Made by a program: the position numbers and the translations under genes. Under the pieces are notes generated by a model. That model did not search any database. It was not told the DNA's origin and saw only the letters and a program-made list of their open reading frames with translations. From Acidobacteriota bacterium (GTDB lineage: Bacteria; Acidobacteriota; Terriglobia; Terriglobales; Acidobacteriaceae), in contig JABCZI010000007.1 in NCBI GenBank assembly GCA_013289765.1, positions 124,001 through 188,000 on the forward strand: a DNA stretch of 64,000 bases, in the 5' to 3' direction. Positions within the stretch are counted from its first letter, which is position 1. Every line of letters starts with the position of its first letter. Shown in pieces: positions 26,862 through 37,877 of the stretch.

Positions 26862-27003
26862 CGAGTACCGAGTTCGAGTTCGAGTACCTAGCACCGAGTA
26901 CCGAGTTCTTCCGCCATAGGCCTCCATTAAGATTTTTTCCGCTCTCAACGGACGCCGTCGAATGAGCACCGCGTTGCTCGGTACTAGGTACTCGGTACTT
27001 CCC
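26862..27003. repeat. Inverted repeats of the GAGTACCGAGT family
   Basis: Directly after the M28 gene, 26862-26908 holds several copies of CGAGTACC/CACCGAGTACCGAG. 26975-27003 holds the reverse complement (CTCGGTACTAGGTACTCGGTAC). The arms could pair as a long stem between two convergent genes. A related short copy lies at 55045-55068 after the last aminotransferase gene. Confidence 0.6.
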
Positions 27004-27008
27004 ACCGT

Positions 27009-27707
27009 CTAGTTCGTACTCGCAAACCGGCTCAAAAGAATGGGCTTGATGATTCCCGTCCACACCGCATAGCCCTGCGCATTCATGTGCAGGCCATCCT
27101 TGCGAAACAGTTCGGGGCGCGGCTTACCTTGCGTATCCAGCATGGCTGAGTCAACATCGATGAACTGGACTCGCGGTTGGGTGCGAGCGTAGTCCTCAAT
27201 CAGCTGATTCGTTTTCTTGATCTTCTGCCAGCCGGCCCACCGCCGGAGCGAAGGTTTAATCGACACGAAGTAGATCCATGTGTCCGGCAGTTGGGCGTGA
27301 ACGATCTCCACAAATTGCTTAAAGTCCGCGAGGACTTGTTCTGGAGTCTTCGACCACGGGAGAGCAAGATCGTTGTCCCCGGCGTAAAGCACCACGGCGC
27401 GAGGCTGATAAGGCAGGACGATTCTGGATGCGTACTGGTTGACCTGAGCAATCTGCGAACCGCCAAACCCGCGGTTGATCACGTCCAGCGGTTGCATGTC
27501 GTTGGCTAGCGTGTCCCAGAACCGAATGCTGGAACTTCCAGTGAAAACGATCACGCCAGGTTTTGGCGGATTGAGCCGGTCTGCCTTTTCAAACGCGGCG
27601 ATCTGACGTTCAAATGATCCGCGCTTCCCCATTGTCAGGAAGATCAGTAGGGTGCAGATGCAAGCCAGCAATACGACAATCAGCGAGCGCCGCAACGTTT
27701 TACTCAT
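27009..27707 (-). CDS. SGNH/GDSL hydrolase, membrane-anchored or exported
   Basis: This 232-residue protein has one N-terminal hydrophobic helix (RSLIVVLLACICTLLIFLTM) as signal anchor. The SGNH blocks are clear: FTGSSSIRFW with the nucleophile Ser, NRGFGGSQ with the oxyanion Gly, LYAGDNDL with the Asn, and RKDGLHMNAQGY with the Asp-x-x-His pair. It should be an esterase or lipase-like enzyme, possibly acting on envelope glycan or lipid esters. GGAG sits before the ATG. It is convergent with the M28 peptidase gene and divergent from the selenoprotein gene. Confidence 0.9.
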   Translation of the reverse strand: MSKTLRRSLIVVLLACICTLLIFLTMGKRGSFERQIAAFEKADRLNPPKPGVIVFTGSSSIRFWDTLANDMQPLDVINRGFGGSQIAQVNQYASRIVLPYQPRAVVLYAGDNDLALPWSKTPEQVLADFKQFVEIVHAQLPDTWIYFVSIKPSLRRWAGWQKIKKTNQLIEDYARTQPRVQFIDVDSAMLDTQGKPRPELFRKDGLHMNAQGYAVWTGIIKPILLSRFASTN

Positions 27708-27784
27708 CGATACTCCAGCAAAAGCAGCAAGCGAAACTTGTCCGCCGAGACAGTCAGTTATACAGTAAGACGCGAGTCCAATAA

Positions 27785-29125
27785 ATGCAGCGAGGTCTCG
27801 AATTGACGCCGTCGATTAGAGTTCACTCTACAGCCCAGCGTTTGACGCCGTTCCTCTTAGCAGTTTTTTCCATGCTTCCCGTAACCGCGGCCGGGCAGAG
27901 CAGCGTGGCAACCTCCGGATCGTGGTCTGGCATGGTTGTCTCCAGCGCTTGCAACGCAGATGAAGCCTTCAACGAATCTCCCGAATGCGTCAAGAATCTA
28001 CCCGGCGCGAAGCTCGCGCTCTACGACGATACGAACCGCGTGATCTATGCGCTGGAACCGCAGAAAGCCATCTCCGCCCATCTCGGCGATACCGTAACCG
28101 TGCGCGGAACGCTTGATGGCGAAACGATTCAGGCTGCATCCATCCAGCCGATGTCGATTGGCCTTGCGGTCGGCGAGAAAGCTCCCGCGTTCTCAATTCG
28201 CGACCAGTTCGGTCGAGCGCAAAGCCTTGACAGTTTGAAAGGACGAAGTGGCACCATACTTCTCTTCTTCCGTTCCGCCGACTGGTGACCGTTTTGCAAA
28301 GGGCAGCTGGTCCAGCTGCAAAGCGCCACTCAGCGATTCGAAAAGCAAGGCGTCAAACTGGCGGCTATCAGTTACGACTCGGAAGAGATCCTCAAGTTTT
28401 TTTCCGACCGTCATAAGGTCGATTATCCGCTGCTCGGAGATCCGGACTCGAAGATCATCAAGGCCTACGGTGTTCTCAACGTCGAAGCTACCGGCATGCA
28501 GAAAGGTTTCGCGCGCCCAGGATATTTCTTCATCGACCCGAACGGAGTTATTCGAGAGAAGTTCTTCGAGGCGAAATATCGCGAGCGGCTCACTGGAAAC
28601 AGTGTGATCTCTAAGCTCTTCCCGGAATTAGGCGAGGAAGTAACGGAGACGATTCAGGCCCCGCATTTGCAACTGGCTCTTGAGCAATCCGATTCCACTG
28701 CTGTCCCGGGCACGCGCGTGACCCTGGCCGCCGAGGTGAAACTGCCTCCGGATGTGCACGTGTATGCGCCCGGTGCGCAAGGTTACAAGCCGATCCGCCT
28801 GCTGATGGATGCGACACCAGAGATGCAGTTTCTCGCAGCCGCTTATCCCGACTCGAAGACGTTGTTTCTACCGGTAATCAACGAACGCGTGCCGGTGTTT
28901 GATGGGACTTTCCGCATCACTCAGGAAGTGAAGGTGAGTTCCGGCGCGGAGTTCTGGGGATCGCTAGGCAAAGACGGCAAAAACTTCACCATTGCCGGCA
29001 AGCTCGAGTACCAGGCTTGTGACCAGACCACCTGCTACATGCCGACATCAGTTCCGGTCAAATGGCAGTTACACGTCGATCCTTTGGATCGGACACGAGC
29101 GCCCGCGGAAGTCCGGCATAAATAG
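27785..29125 (+). CDS. Selenoprotein: exported redoxin with Sec-x-x-Cys active site fused to a DsbD-alpha-like domain
   Basis: Two collinear frames (27785-28288 and onward to 29125) are separated only by an in-frame TGA at 28286-28288. Protein before it ends LLFFRSADW and after it resumes PFCKGQLVQLQ, so UGA replaces the first Cys of the usual ADW-C-P-x-C-K site of AhpC/redoxin proteins. Read as Sec168 the product has 446 residues. A SECIS-like hairpin with a GGUC apical loop follows at 28303-28319. Order: signal peptide (to about 38), small OB-like domain with two Cys (45-120), redoxin domain (128-285, U168/C171), then a DsbD N-terminal-like domain (300-440) with a Cys pair at 412/417 (YQACDQTTCYMP). 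An envelope thiol/selenol reductase or peroxidase role is inferred. Confidence 0.85.
28303..28319 (+). promoter_or_regulatory. Bacterial SECIS element for the redoxin Sec168
   Basis: GCAGCTGGTCCAGCTGC forms a perfect 6-bp stem with a GGTCC pentaloop, starting 14 nt after the UGA. The loop GGUC resembles that of the E. coli fdhF SECIS. Flanking TTTTGCA and TGCAAA could extend or compete with the stem. Confidence 0.7.
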
Positions 29126-29134
29126 CACGAGGCT

Positions 29135-29740
29135 TTAACGCGAAGGACACGGCGCGCCCGCAGCCTGCCATACCTTCACCTTCGCCGAAAACTCATCATG
29201 CGGTATGGGCACCGGCGTTCGCCCTGGGCCTGGATTCCAGCCCCACGCCACCAATTTATCCTCGGTGAGGTGTTCGACCAGTTGATCGAGGTTCCGGCCT
29301 TGATTTTGCTTTGGGTCTTTGAGTGACTGGCAAAGTTGCGCGTCGGTTAGACCTTCCCAGATCATCGGCATACTCGGAGACGGCAAGTGCCACGCTGGCG
29401 CCCCAGGCGGCAGATGAACGTTCCCCAAGTTGTGGTCCTGGTGGCAGGTGCTGCATTTTGCCGCGGTTACTCCGAACCCGGCAGGGCCGCGCCTGATGTC
29501 CATGGTGTGCCGATGGCTATCGTCTCCCTGCCGCGGATAATCTCCCTTCGAATGGCAGTTCATGCAGCGCGGGTGTCGTAGCACCGGAACGAAAGCCGTG
29601 AAGAGTGCGCCGTCGTTGCTGTCGCTGGCGGCGCGCGGCGTGTTCGGCGGCTCCGCCGCAGCCACGGGACGCGAAAGCCACAGTGCTCCCGCGCAGACCG
29701 CTAAGATCAAAACGGCGACGAAAAATTCCACGCGCTTCAT
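29135..29740 (-). CDS. Diheme c-type cytochrome, partner of the isoquinoline-type oxidoreductase
   Basis: ATG 29740 has GGAGG upstream and overlaps the stop of the molybdoenzyme gene as ATGA; a longer open frame upstream lies within that gene. The 201-residue protein has a signal peptide (FFVAVLILAVCAGALWL) and two heme sites: CMNCH near residue 60 and CSTCH near 96. Histidines in HTMDIRRG and CHQDHN may be distal ligands. It should accept electrons from the IorAB-type enzyme in the periplasm. It is the last gene of a three-gene operon and convergent with the selenoprotein gene. Confidence 0.88.
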   Translation of the reverse strand: MKRVEFFVAVLILAVCAGALWLSRPVAAAEPPNTPRAASDSNDGALFTAFVPVLRHPRCMNCHSKGDYPRQGDDSHRHTMDIRRGPAGFGVTAAKCSTCHQDHNLGNVHLPPGAPAWHLPSPSMPMIWEGLTDAQLCQSLKDPKQNQGRNLDQLVEHLTEDKLVAWGWNPGPGRTPVPIPHDEFSAKVKVWQAAGAPCPSR

Positions 29741-31929
29741 ACAGCCTCCGTCATCCGAATCGGCAACCGCCGGATTCGCTTTCCGGTCGCCGCAAATATC
29801 GCGTTTGCGATTGCCGGGGCGGCGCAAGGCACACCCGGTTCTCCGATGCCACCGGATTTCTCCTGGTTGTTCACAATGTGAGTCTCGATCTTCGGACACT
29901 CGTCCATTCGCATGACTGGGAAGGTATTGAAATTGGTTTGCTGCAAGCGTCCATTCTCGAAAGTGAGTTCCTGGAACAGCGCGGCCGATGCCCCGAAGAT
30001 TGCGCCTCCTTCGGTTTGCGCCGCGATAATTCCGGGATTCACATATTCGCCGCAATCGATGGCGCACACCATGCGGTGCACGCGCACCTGGCCGTCCGTA
30101 ACCGAGACTTCTGTTACATGCGCCGAGTAACTCCCAAACGCAAAATGCACGGCGATCCCGCGGCCCATTCCCTTAGGCAAAGGCTTATCCCATCCCGCCT
30201 TCTGCGCGGCGAGATCGAGCACTCCAAGATGCCGGGGCTGCTTTTGCAGCAGAGCGCGCCGAAATTGGTAAGGATCTTTCCCCGCCAGCGCGGCCAGTTC
30301 GTCCACAAAACATTCGACCGCGAAGGCAGTGTGCGAATGTCCGACGGAACGAAGCCACTGCACTGGGACGTTTACCTCAGCTTGGTGCGATTCCACCGTC
30401 ACGTTCGGAATCGCGTAAGGAAGGTCGTCCACGCCCTCCACTGAAGCGGGATCGTATTCCTTGCCCTTCATCATCATTGCTGCGAAGAGCGTCCCGGCCA
30501 TGATCGACTGCCCCACCAGTCGCGATCTCCAACTCACGGCGTTGCCGCTGGCGTCGACGCCACCCTCGATCGCATGCAGAAATGCTGGACGATACCACCC
30601 GCCGGCCATGTCATCTTCGCGTGTCCAAATCACTTTGACTGGAGTTCCGGCAGCTTTAGCGACGTGAACCGCTTCCACCACAAAATCAGATTGCGGATTG
30701 GCGCGTCGTCCGAAACCTCCGCCCAGAAAAGTGGTATGGAGCTGTACCTTCTCAGGCGGCAGACCGGCGATCTTCGCCGCATTCGCGCGATCGATAGTTT
30801 GGAACTGTGAGCCGGTCCACACCTCGCAGGAATCCGCGCGCAAATCCACCGTGCAGTTCAGCGGCTCCATCATCAAATGCGAGAGGTAGGGAACTTCGTA
30901 AACTGCCTCGATCTTCTTTGCCGCGCTCTCCAGCGCACCGTCGGCATCTCCATCTTTGCGCACGCTGGTCCCCGGCGTTTTCGCGCGTTCGCGAAACCCC
31001 TGCATCATCTTGCTGGTGTCGAAGTTCTGCATGCTGCCTTCGTCCCATTCAACGCGAAGAGCATCACGTGCCACCTTGGCTTGCCAAAACGTATCGGCGA
31101 TGACGGCAACGCCCGCCGGAATCGCAACAATCTTGCGCACGCCCGGCATCGAGCGTGCCTTCGCGTCGTCGAAGCTTTTCATCTTTGCGCCGAAGATTGG
31201 AGGTCGCGCGATCACGGCGGTAAGCATTCCCGGCAACTTCACATCGATGCCGAATTCCGCCTTGCCATTCAACTTTTCGGGAGTGTCAAGCCGCTTGATC
31301 GGTTTGCCAATAAGTTTGAACGTTTTTGGATCTTTCAACTGCACGTGTTCTGGGGGAGGCAGCTTTGCCGCTGCAGCCGCGAGATGTCCGTACGTGAGTT
31401 TTCGGTTTGATCCGTTCAGCACCGCGCCCGATTCTGTGCGGCAAGTGGAAGCGTCCACGTTCCACTGCTGCGCGGCTGCCGCGATCAGCATGGCGCGTGC
31501 CGCGGCGCCGGCCTGGCGGAATTGCTCCAATCCCGACCATACGCTTGAGCTTCCCCCAGTCATCTGCATGCCGAACGCGGGATGGTTGTACTTAGGATCG
31601 ACCGGAGCTGGCTCGAAGCCAACTTTAGTCCAATCAGCGTCGAGTTCTTCCGCGAGAAGCATCGGCAACGATGTATAAACGCCCTGGCCCATCTCCGAGT
31701 GATTGACGATGACGGTCACCCGCTCGTCGCTGCCGATGCGCACGAACGCGTTCGGCATAAAAGTGCTGCCGGACGACTCCGCCGCCATGGCGCTGACTCC
31801 AGGAAAACGAAAACCAATCAACAAGCCGCCGCTGGCCGCGACCGAAGCCTTTAGAAAATTGCGCCGCCCTGTATCAGCGATTATTTGGCTTGTGTTCATT
31901 GTTGGACGAGTCACGGTTCTGCGAATCAT
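29737..31929 (-). CDS. Isoquinoline 1-oxidoreductase-type molybdopterin subunit (IorB-like), Tat-exported
   Basis: This 730-residue protein begins with GGAGG six bases before ATG 31929 and overlaps the small-subunit stop as ATGA. A Tat signal ([14 protein letters not shown]) lies at about residues 22-35. The xanthine-oxidase-family molybdenum domain shows [19 protein letters not shown], the [15 protein letters not shown] motif, and the catalytic Glu in GGIGEPGVP near the C-terminus. Enzymes of this two-subunit, FAD-free type hydroxylate N-heterocycles or oxidise aldehydes and pass electrons to cytochromes, which fits the downstream diheme protein. The substrate is unknown. Confidence 0.9.
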   Translation of the reverse strand: MIRRTVTRPTMNTSQIIADTGRRNFLKASVAASGGLLIGFRFPGVSAMAAESSGSTFMPNAFVRIGSDERVTVIVNHSEMGQGVYTSLPMLLAEELDADWTKVGFEPAPVDPKYNHPAFGMQMTGGSSSVWSGLEQFRQAGAAARAMLIAAAAQQWNVDASTCRTESGAVLNGSNRKLTYGHLAAAAAKLPPPEHVQLKDPKTFKLIGKPIKRLDTPEKLNGKAEFGIDVKLPGMLTAVIARPPIFGAKMKSFDDAKARSMPGVRKIVAIPAGVAVIADTFWQAKVARDALRVEWDEGSMQNFDTSKMMQGFRERAKTPGTSVRKDGDADGALESAAKKIEAVYEVPYLSHLMMEPLNCTVDLRADSCEVWTGSQFQTIDRANAAKIAGLPPEKVQLHTTFLGGGFGRRANPQSDFVVEAVHVAKAAGTPVKVIWTREDDMAGGWYRPAFLHAIEGGVDASGNAVSWRSRLVGQSIMAGTLFAAMMMKGKEYDPASVEGVDDLPYAIPNVTVESHQAEVNVPVQWLRSVGHSHTAFAVECFVDELAALAGKDPYQFRRALLQKQPRHLGVLDLAAQKAGWDKPLPKGMGRGIAVHFAFGSYSAHVTEVSVTDGQVRVHRMVCAIDCGEYVNPGIIAAQTEGGAIFGASAALFQELTFENGRLQQTNFNTFPVMRMDECPKIETHIVNNQEKSGGIGEPGVPCAAPAIANAIFAATGKRIRRLPIRMTEAV

Positions 31930-32396
31930 CGTGCACCTCCTTTCGCAACCATTTCGGCAGCCCGGTGAATCGCTCTGCGAATTCGCGGATACGTTCCACA
32001 GCGGCAGATATTGCCGGTCATGGCCTCGTCAATGTCTTCATCCGTGGGCGCAGGTTTCTCGCGCAGCAGTACCGCCGCGCTCATTAGCTGTCCAGATTGG
32101 CAGTAGCCGCATTGCGGCACGTCTTCTTCCAGCCACGCACGTTGCAGCGGATGGCTTAGATCAGGCGATAGCCCCTCGATGGTTGTTATCGATTTGCCTT
32201 CCGCCCGCGACACCGGAGCGACACAGGAACGCACCGCCTCACCATTGATGTGCACCGTGCAGGCGCCACACTGCGCCATGCCGCATCCATACTTTGTTCC
32301 GGTAAGACTGAGCTGCTCGCGAATCACCCAGAGCAACGGTGTTGAAGGATCCACATCGAGATCGACGCGCTTGCCGTTTACGGAGAAGCCAATCAT
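31926..32396 (-). CDS. Isoquinoline 1-oxidoreductase-type [2Fe-2S] subunit (IorA-like)
   Basis: A 156-residue protein with two [2Fe-2S] centres. The plant-type ferredoxin motif is [18 protein letters not shown] with a further SC near residue 58. The second, helical, centre is QCGYCQSG plus [10 protein letters not shown] near residues 96 and 131. This is the standard small subunit of xanthine-oxidase-family enzymes that lack a flavin subunit. It relays electrons from the molybdenum centre of the next gene. It lacks its own signal peptide and is probably co-exported with the Tat-bearing large subunit. The 241 bp upstream separate it from the divergent cyclase-like gene. Confidence 0.93.
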   Translation of the reverse strand: MIGFSVNGKRVDLDVDPSTPLLWVIREQLSLTGTKYGCGMAQCGACTVHINGEAVRSCVAPVSRAEGKSITTIEGLSPDLSHPLQRAWLEEDVPQCGYCQSGQLMSAAVLLREKPAPTDEDIDEAMTGNICRCGTYPRIRRAIHRAAEMVAKGGAR

Positions 32397-32637
32397 AGTA
32401 GTTCTCCTGATTGTTTTTGTGGTCTTTAGACGTCAGACCAGGCTGCCGCGATGCCGACGATTTTACTCCAGCGGCGCCCGCCGTTGCTGGCGCTGGCAAC
32501 AACGCAGTCAATCAGAAAAATAGTCGAACCAACCCCTAGCCCATAACCTAGGTAACTTTAGCCCTTGTACGACGCATGCTAGCCTCGATTATGTGCGTCT
32601 GTAGTCAACAACTTCCGATAACTCGGAAGCATTCATA

Positions 32638-34908
32638 ATGCCTCGACTTCCCATCTTCCGCCTCGGCAGGGAGCCTGAAAAACCGGCAATGCCGGAAATG
32701 ATCGCGGCGGCGCCCTCGATCGCGCTCGAAGGACTCGCTGTCGGAATCGACAACCTGCGGCACGACGTGTCGCTGAGCCCGCGTTTTGTCGAAGCTGCGC
32801 GCGCCCAGATCATGCGCTTAATTGTGCGTCACGGCGAGTTGCAGGAACTGTTCTCGGCCGAGGTTCCGCAGAAATCTCAGCAGGGGGGACCGTCATGGAT
32901 GAGAAAATCGGTGGCGGCGCCCGCCCGCAATTCTACCGAGAAAGCTGACTGGAAGCCGCTATTAGCGGAACTTCATCTAGCGGCATTGAATCGCGCAAAA
33001 AAAGACGAAAACATTTCACTGGACCTGTTGGCCCGCCTGGCCATAACAAAGTTCCTTCGCACGGAGATGTTGCAACAATTCGCTCAAGTACTCGAACGCT
33101 GCCGGGTTTTGCTTAAGAGTTACGAAGGTATGCGGCATGGCCAGGGGGAAGAGTTCCGCGAACGCGTAGCCGCCTTCCAAGTGCGCAAGAAAATCATTTT
33201 GCGCAAAACCGGGCAGGAGTTGTTCGAGAGACTGCGCGAAATCGAAAAAGAGACTCTGGCGCGCACCCGGCGTTCGTTCTTTGGAGAGGCAAAAGTTGGC
33301 AATCCTAAGGCCGCGGAGCCCGGCAGCCAAACCCTCGACAGCTATGGCCTGTTCGTAAATCGCCTGGCTTTTTCCGAGGACGGCCGCGATGACTACCTCT
33401 GCGCCGAGCATTATGTAATGCTGGGCAATTGGGATCGTGACCCCGACCGCTATTCGCGCCTGCAAGACATCGTATGGAAATTTATACGTTTCCTCTACGG
33501 CGAAGAAACGCTAGGAGAGACGATCGATTCCTGGATCTGTGCTCCAGAAAATGCTCGATCCCTGGTGGGCACGGGAACCCCCGACGATTCCACCGCGGAA
33601 GGAGTCGCCCAGCAGGAGCGCCTGACCAACTGGGTGCGTCTGTTGGAAGACGAGCAGGTCATGGAATGCGTGATTGCCTCCTATCATACGGTGCCGCTGC
33701 TCAATGAGTACGCTCCCCGAATCAATCCGCAGCAATTGAAGAATGCTCTGATCTCGCGGCCCGAATGTGATCGCGTGGAGCGCATGATTCAAGAACACGG
33801 CAAGCTCTCGCCGGCCAGCCTATATGCCGCCGTGGGTAAGGTGGCGGGCTGCCGCGGCTCGGAGCGCGCTAAAGTGGCGGCGCGTTTTCTGCAGGATTTT
33901 TCCCAGTACCATCGCGATCTTCGTCGCCTCGAGGCGCTGAATGCCGCACTCGATTCCGTGAACCTGGTGGGCACCGAAAAATTGCGAGAGCTCTCGCGCA
34001 TGAACGGAACTCTCTATGAATTCTTTCTGCCGGAAGAACAGCAGCAGCCCGAAGAAGATCGAATCCTCCGCCACGTAGTGCTCAAGGCTGACGTGCGCGA
34101 TTCCACCCGCCTGACCCGCACGCTGATGGAAAAGGGACTGAATCCCGCTTCCTATTTCAGCCTGAACTTTTATGATCCGGTGAACAAACTACTGGGCAAG
34201 TACGGAGCGCAGAAGGTTTTCCTCGAAGGCGATGCCATCATTCTCGCCATCCTTGAGCGCTCTGGCGAGCCAGAACTTGCGGTGAGCCGGGCCTGCGTGC
34301 TGGCCCGGGAGATGATCGAGATCGTGCGCGGCTATAACCAACTAATGCAACGTTCCGGCATGCCCGAGCTCGAACTGGGCGTCGGTATCACGCTGCAGGA
34401 ATCCGCCCCGCTCTTTCTGATGGATGGCGAGCGGCAGATTATGATTTCGGAAGCGCTGAACGAGAGCGATCGTCTTTCTTCCTGCAATAAGCGTGCCCGC
34501 AAGGTTATGGAATCGCAGGCTGGGCCGTTCCATGTTTATGTATTTCAATCGTCAGATCCCGGCGCGTCGGCAAATCCGGAAGATTCCATTGTCAGCTACA
34601 ACCTTGGCGGAATTCGCTTGAACGAAGCTGCATTCCGCAAGCTCGAGCAGGAAATTTCACTGGTGCCCCTGGCGGTAAAGCTACCGTCTTCGGCGGCCTC
34701 GGATAAAGGAGAGTATCGGCTCTCGAGCGGAACCGTCCCGGTCGATCGCGACATCTTCCGAAAAATCGTGGTCCGCCAAAGCCGCATGCCCCGCATCAAC
34801 CTCGAGGATTTCTCGATCCTTGGCTGGACCGACCGCAACTACTACGAAATCTGTACCGACTCCGCAATCTACGCCGCGCTGGAAAAGAAAAAAGGAGCGA
34901 AGGCGTAA
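32638..34908 (+). CDS. Large protein with class III nucleotidyl-cyclase-like domain
   Basis: This 756-residue protein has no signal peptide or membrane segment. Residues 1-470 are helical and unrecognised (for example WKPLLAELHLAALNRAKKDEN and LARLAITKFLRTEMLQQFAQ). Residues about 475-640 look like a class III adenylate/guanylate cyclase fold: LKADVRDSTRLTRTL gives Asp485 at the first metal position, GAQKVFLEGDAIILAI gives Asp532 at the second, and LGVGITLQESAP fits the dimer-interface strand. The residues that set ATP or GTP choice are not clear, so it may be a degenerate effector rather than an active cyclase. The last 120 residues are unassigned. It stands alone in the plus direction. Confidence 0.75.
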   Translation: MPRLPIFRLGREPEKPAMPEMIAAAPSIALEGLAVGIDNLRHDVSLSPRFVEAARAQIMRLIVRHGELQELFSAEVPQKSQQGGPSWMRKSVAAPARNSTEKADWKPLLAELHLAALNRAKKDENISLDLLARLAITKFLRTEMLQQFAQVLERCRVLLKSYEGMRHGQGEEFRERVAAFQVRKKIILRKTGQELFERLREIEKETLARTRRSFFGEAKVGNPKAAEPGSQTLDSYGLFVNRLAFSEDGRDDYLCAEHYVMLGNWDRDPDRYSRLQDIVWKFIRFLYGEETLGETIDSWICAPENARSLVGTGTPDDSTAEGVAQQERLTNWVRLLEDEQVMECVIASYHTVPLLNEYAPRINPQQLKNALISRPECDRVERMIQEHGKLSPASLYAAVGKVAGCRGSERAKVAARFLQDFSQYHRDLRRLEALNAALDSVNLVGTEKLRELSRMNGTLYEFFLPEEQQQPEEDRILRHVVLKADVRDSTRLTRTLMEKGLNPASYFSLNFYDPVNKLLGKYGAQKVFLEGDAIILAILERSGEPELAVSRACVLAREMIEIVRGYNQLMQRSGMPELELGVGITLQESAPLFLMDGERQIMISEALNESDRLSSCNKRARKVMESQAGPFHVYVFQSSDPGASANPEDSIVSYNLGGIRLNEAAFRKLEQEISLVPLAVKLPSSAASDKGEYRLSSGTVPVDRDIFRKIVVRQSRMPRINLEDFSILGWTDRNYYEICTDSAIYAALEKKKGAKA

Positions 34909-35036
34909 ATTGCGGACTGTTTTCGCTTGTCTTCGGATCGCTGCAAGAAAAGCCTGCCGGCGAATTGATGTAGCGCTATGATCCCCACGGTATCAAGCGA
35001 TTTCGCTTCCACGCGTGCCAGATAAGACGAGAAATT

Positions 35037-36866
<1,830 letters not shown>

Positions 36867-37040
36867 AGTATGGGTTTTCCTTTAGTGATGGCTCGGATTG
36901 ACAGGGCCAAATAGCGTTTGTCGGCTGTAATGCCTCACCTATAACTTTACTATGGCTTGCCGCTTCGCAGGAGATTACATCGCACTTACGGGCAAGCTGG
37001 AGGGGAAGGACAAAACGAAGAATCCAACACCGGCGGGTCC

Positions 37041-37877
37041 CTAAACGGGATCTGCGACTTCAGCAATTTCGAGGCCTATTTCCGATCCGCCTTCGCCGCG
37101 CACTCGCAGCCGATACCAGAGCAAAATCGCTACCAGCGAAAACACGAAGATAATCGTCGAAACCGCGTTGATCTCCGGCGTAATGCCGCGTCGAAGCCTG
37201 CCCCAGATTTCCAGTGGCAACGTGTTATCTCGTCCAATCAGAAAAAAGCTCACGGCGATCTCGTCCATCGAAAGCGTAAAGATGAGCAGAGCCGCTCCAA
37301 TAATCGGCAGCTTCAAATTAGGAACCGTGATGCGCCAGAATGTTTGCCAGTAATTTGCCCCAAGATCGAGCGAAGCCTCTTCCTGCGCCCGGTCAACCTT
37401 TTGTAGCCCCGCGAATACTTCGGTCGTGGCCACCGAAATCAGCGCGGTCCCATGGCCCAAAATAATAGTTAGCAGACTCAGCTTCGTTCCCGCGACGTTG
37501 AACAGCATAAGCAGCGAGAGCCCCGTGATAATTCCCGGCAGAATTAAAGGCAGCAAGACCAACCGTCGGAACAACGCCTTCCCCGGAAATTGCGCACGTT
37601 CCAGCGCAAGTGCCGCGGGCACGCCGAACGCTAGCGAGATCACCATCGCCGCCAATGCGACTTGCAAACTATTCAGCACGGAATCCCAGATCGGCCCGTC
37701 GGCAAACAGTATGCGGTACCAATCGAACGTCAAATGATGCGGAGGAAATCCGCCCACGCCATCTCCATTGAAGGAGTAAATAATGAGAACGGCAATCGGC
37801 AAATAAAGAAAAGCGAATACCACGGCCGCATGAAGCAGCAACCAACGCGAGCCCGAGACTGATTTCCCTTCGCTCAC
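37041..37877 (-). CDS. potC: Spermidine/putrescine-type ABC transporter permease (PotC-like)
   Basis: GTG 37877 overlaps the potB stop as GTGA with GGAG six bases upstream; a GTG at 37889 is also in frame. The approximately 278-residue protein has six membrane segments (LLLHAAVVFAFLYLPIAVLIIYS at the start). The EAA loop that contacts the ATPase is EASLDLGANYWQTFWRITVPNLKLPI. It pairs with PotB to form the membrane channel. It is the last gene of the regulator-potDABC operon. Confidence 0.9.
   Translation of the reverse strand: MSEGKSVSGSRWLLLHAAVVFAFLYLPIAVLIIYSFNGDGVGGFPPHHLTFDWYRILFADGPIWDSVLNSLQVALAAMVISLAFGVPAALALERAQFPGKALFRRLVLLPLILPGIITGLSLLMLFNVAGTKLSLLTIILGHGTALISVATTEVFAGLQKVDRAQEEASLDLGANYWQTFWRITVPNLKLPIIGAALLIFTLSMDEIAVSFFLIGRDNTLPLEIWGRLRRGITPEINAVSTIIFVFSLVAILLWYRLRVRGEGGSEIGLEIAEVADPV

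Noticed and set aside
27785-28288. Pseudogene reading of the redoxin (premature stop)
   Set aside because: The TGA is at the catalytic Cys position, the frame is otherwise intact for 446 residues, and a SECIS-like hairpin follows; Sec fits better than decay.
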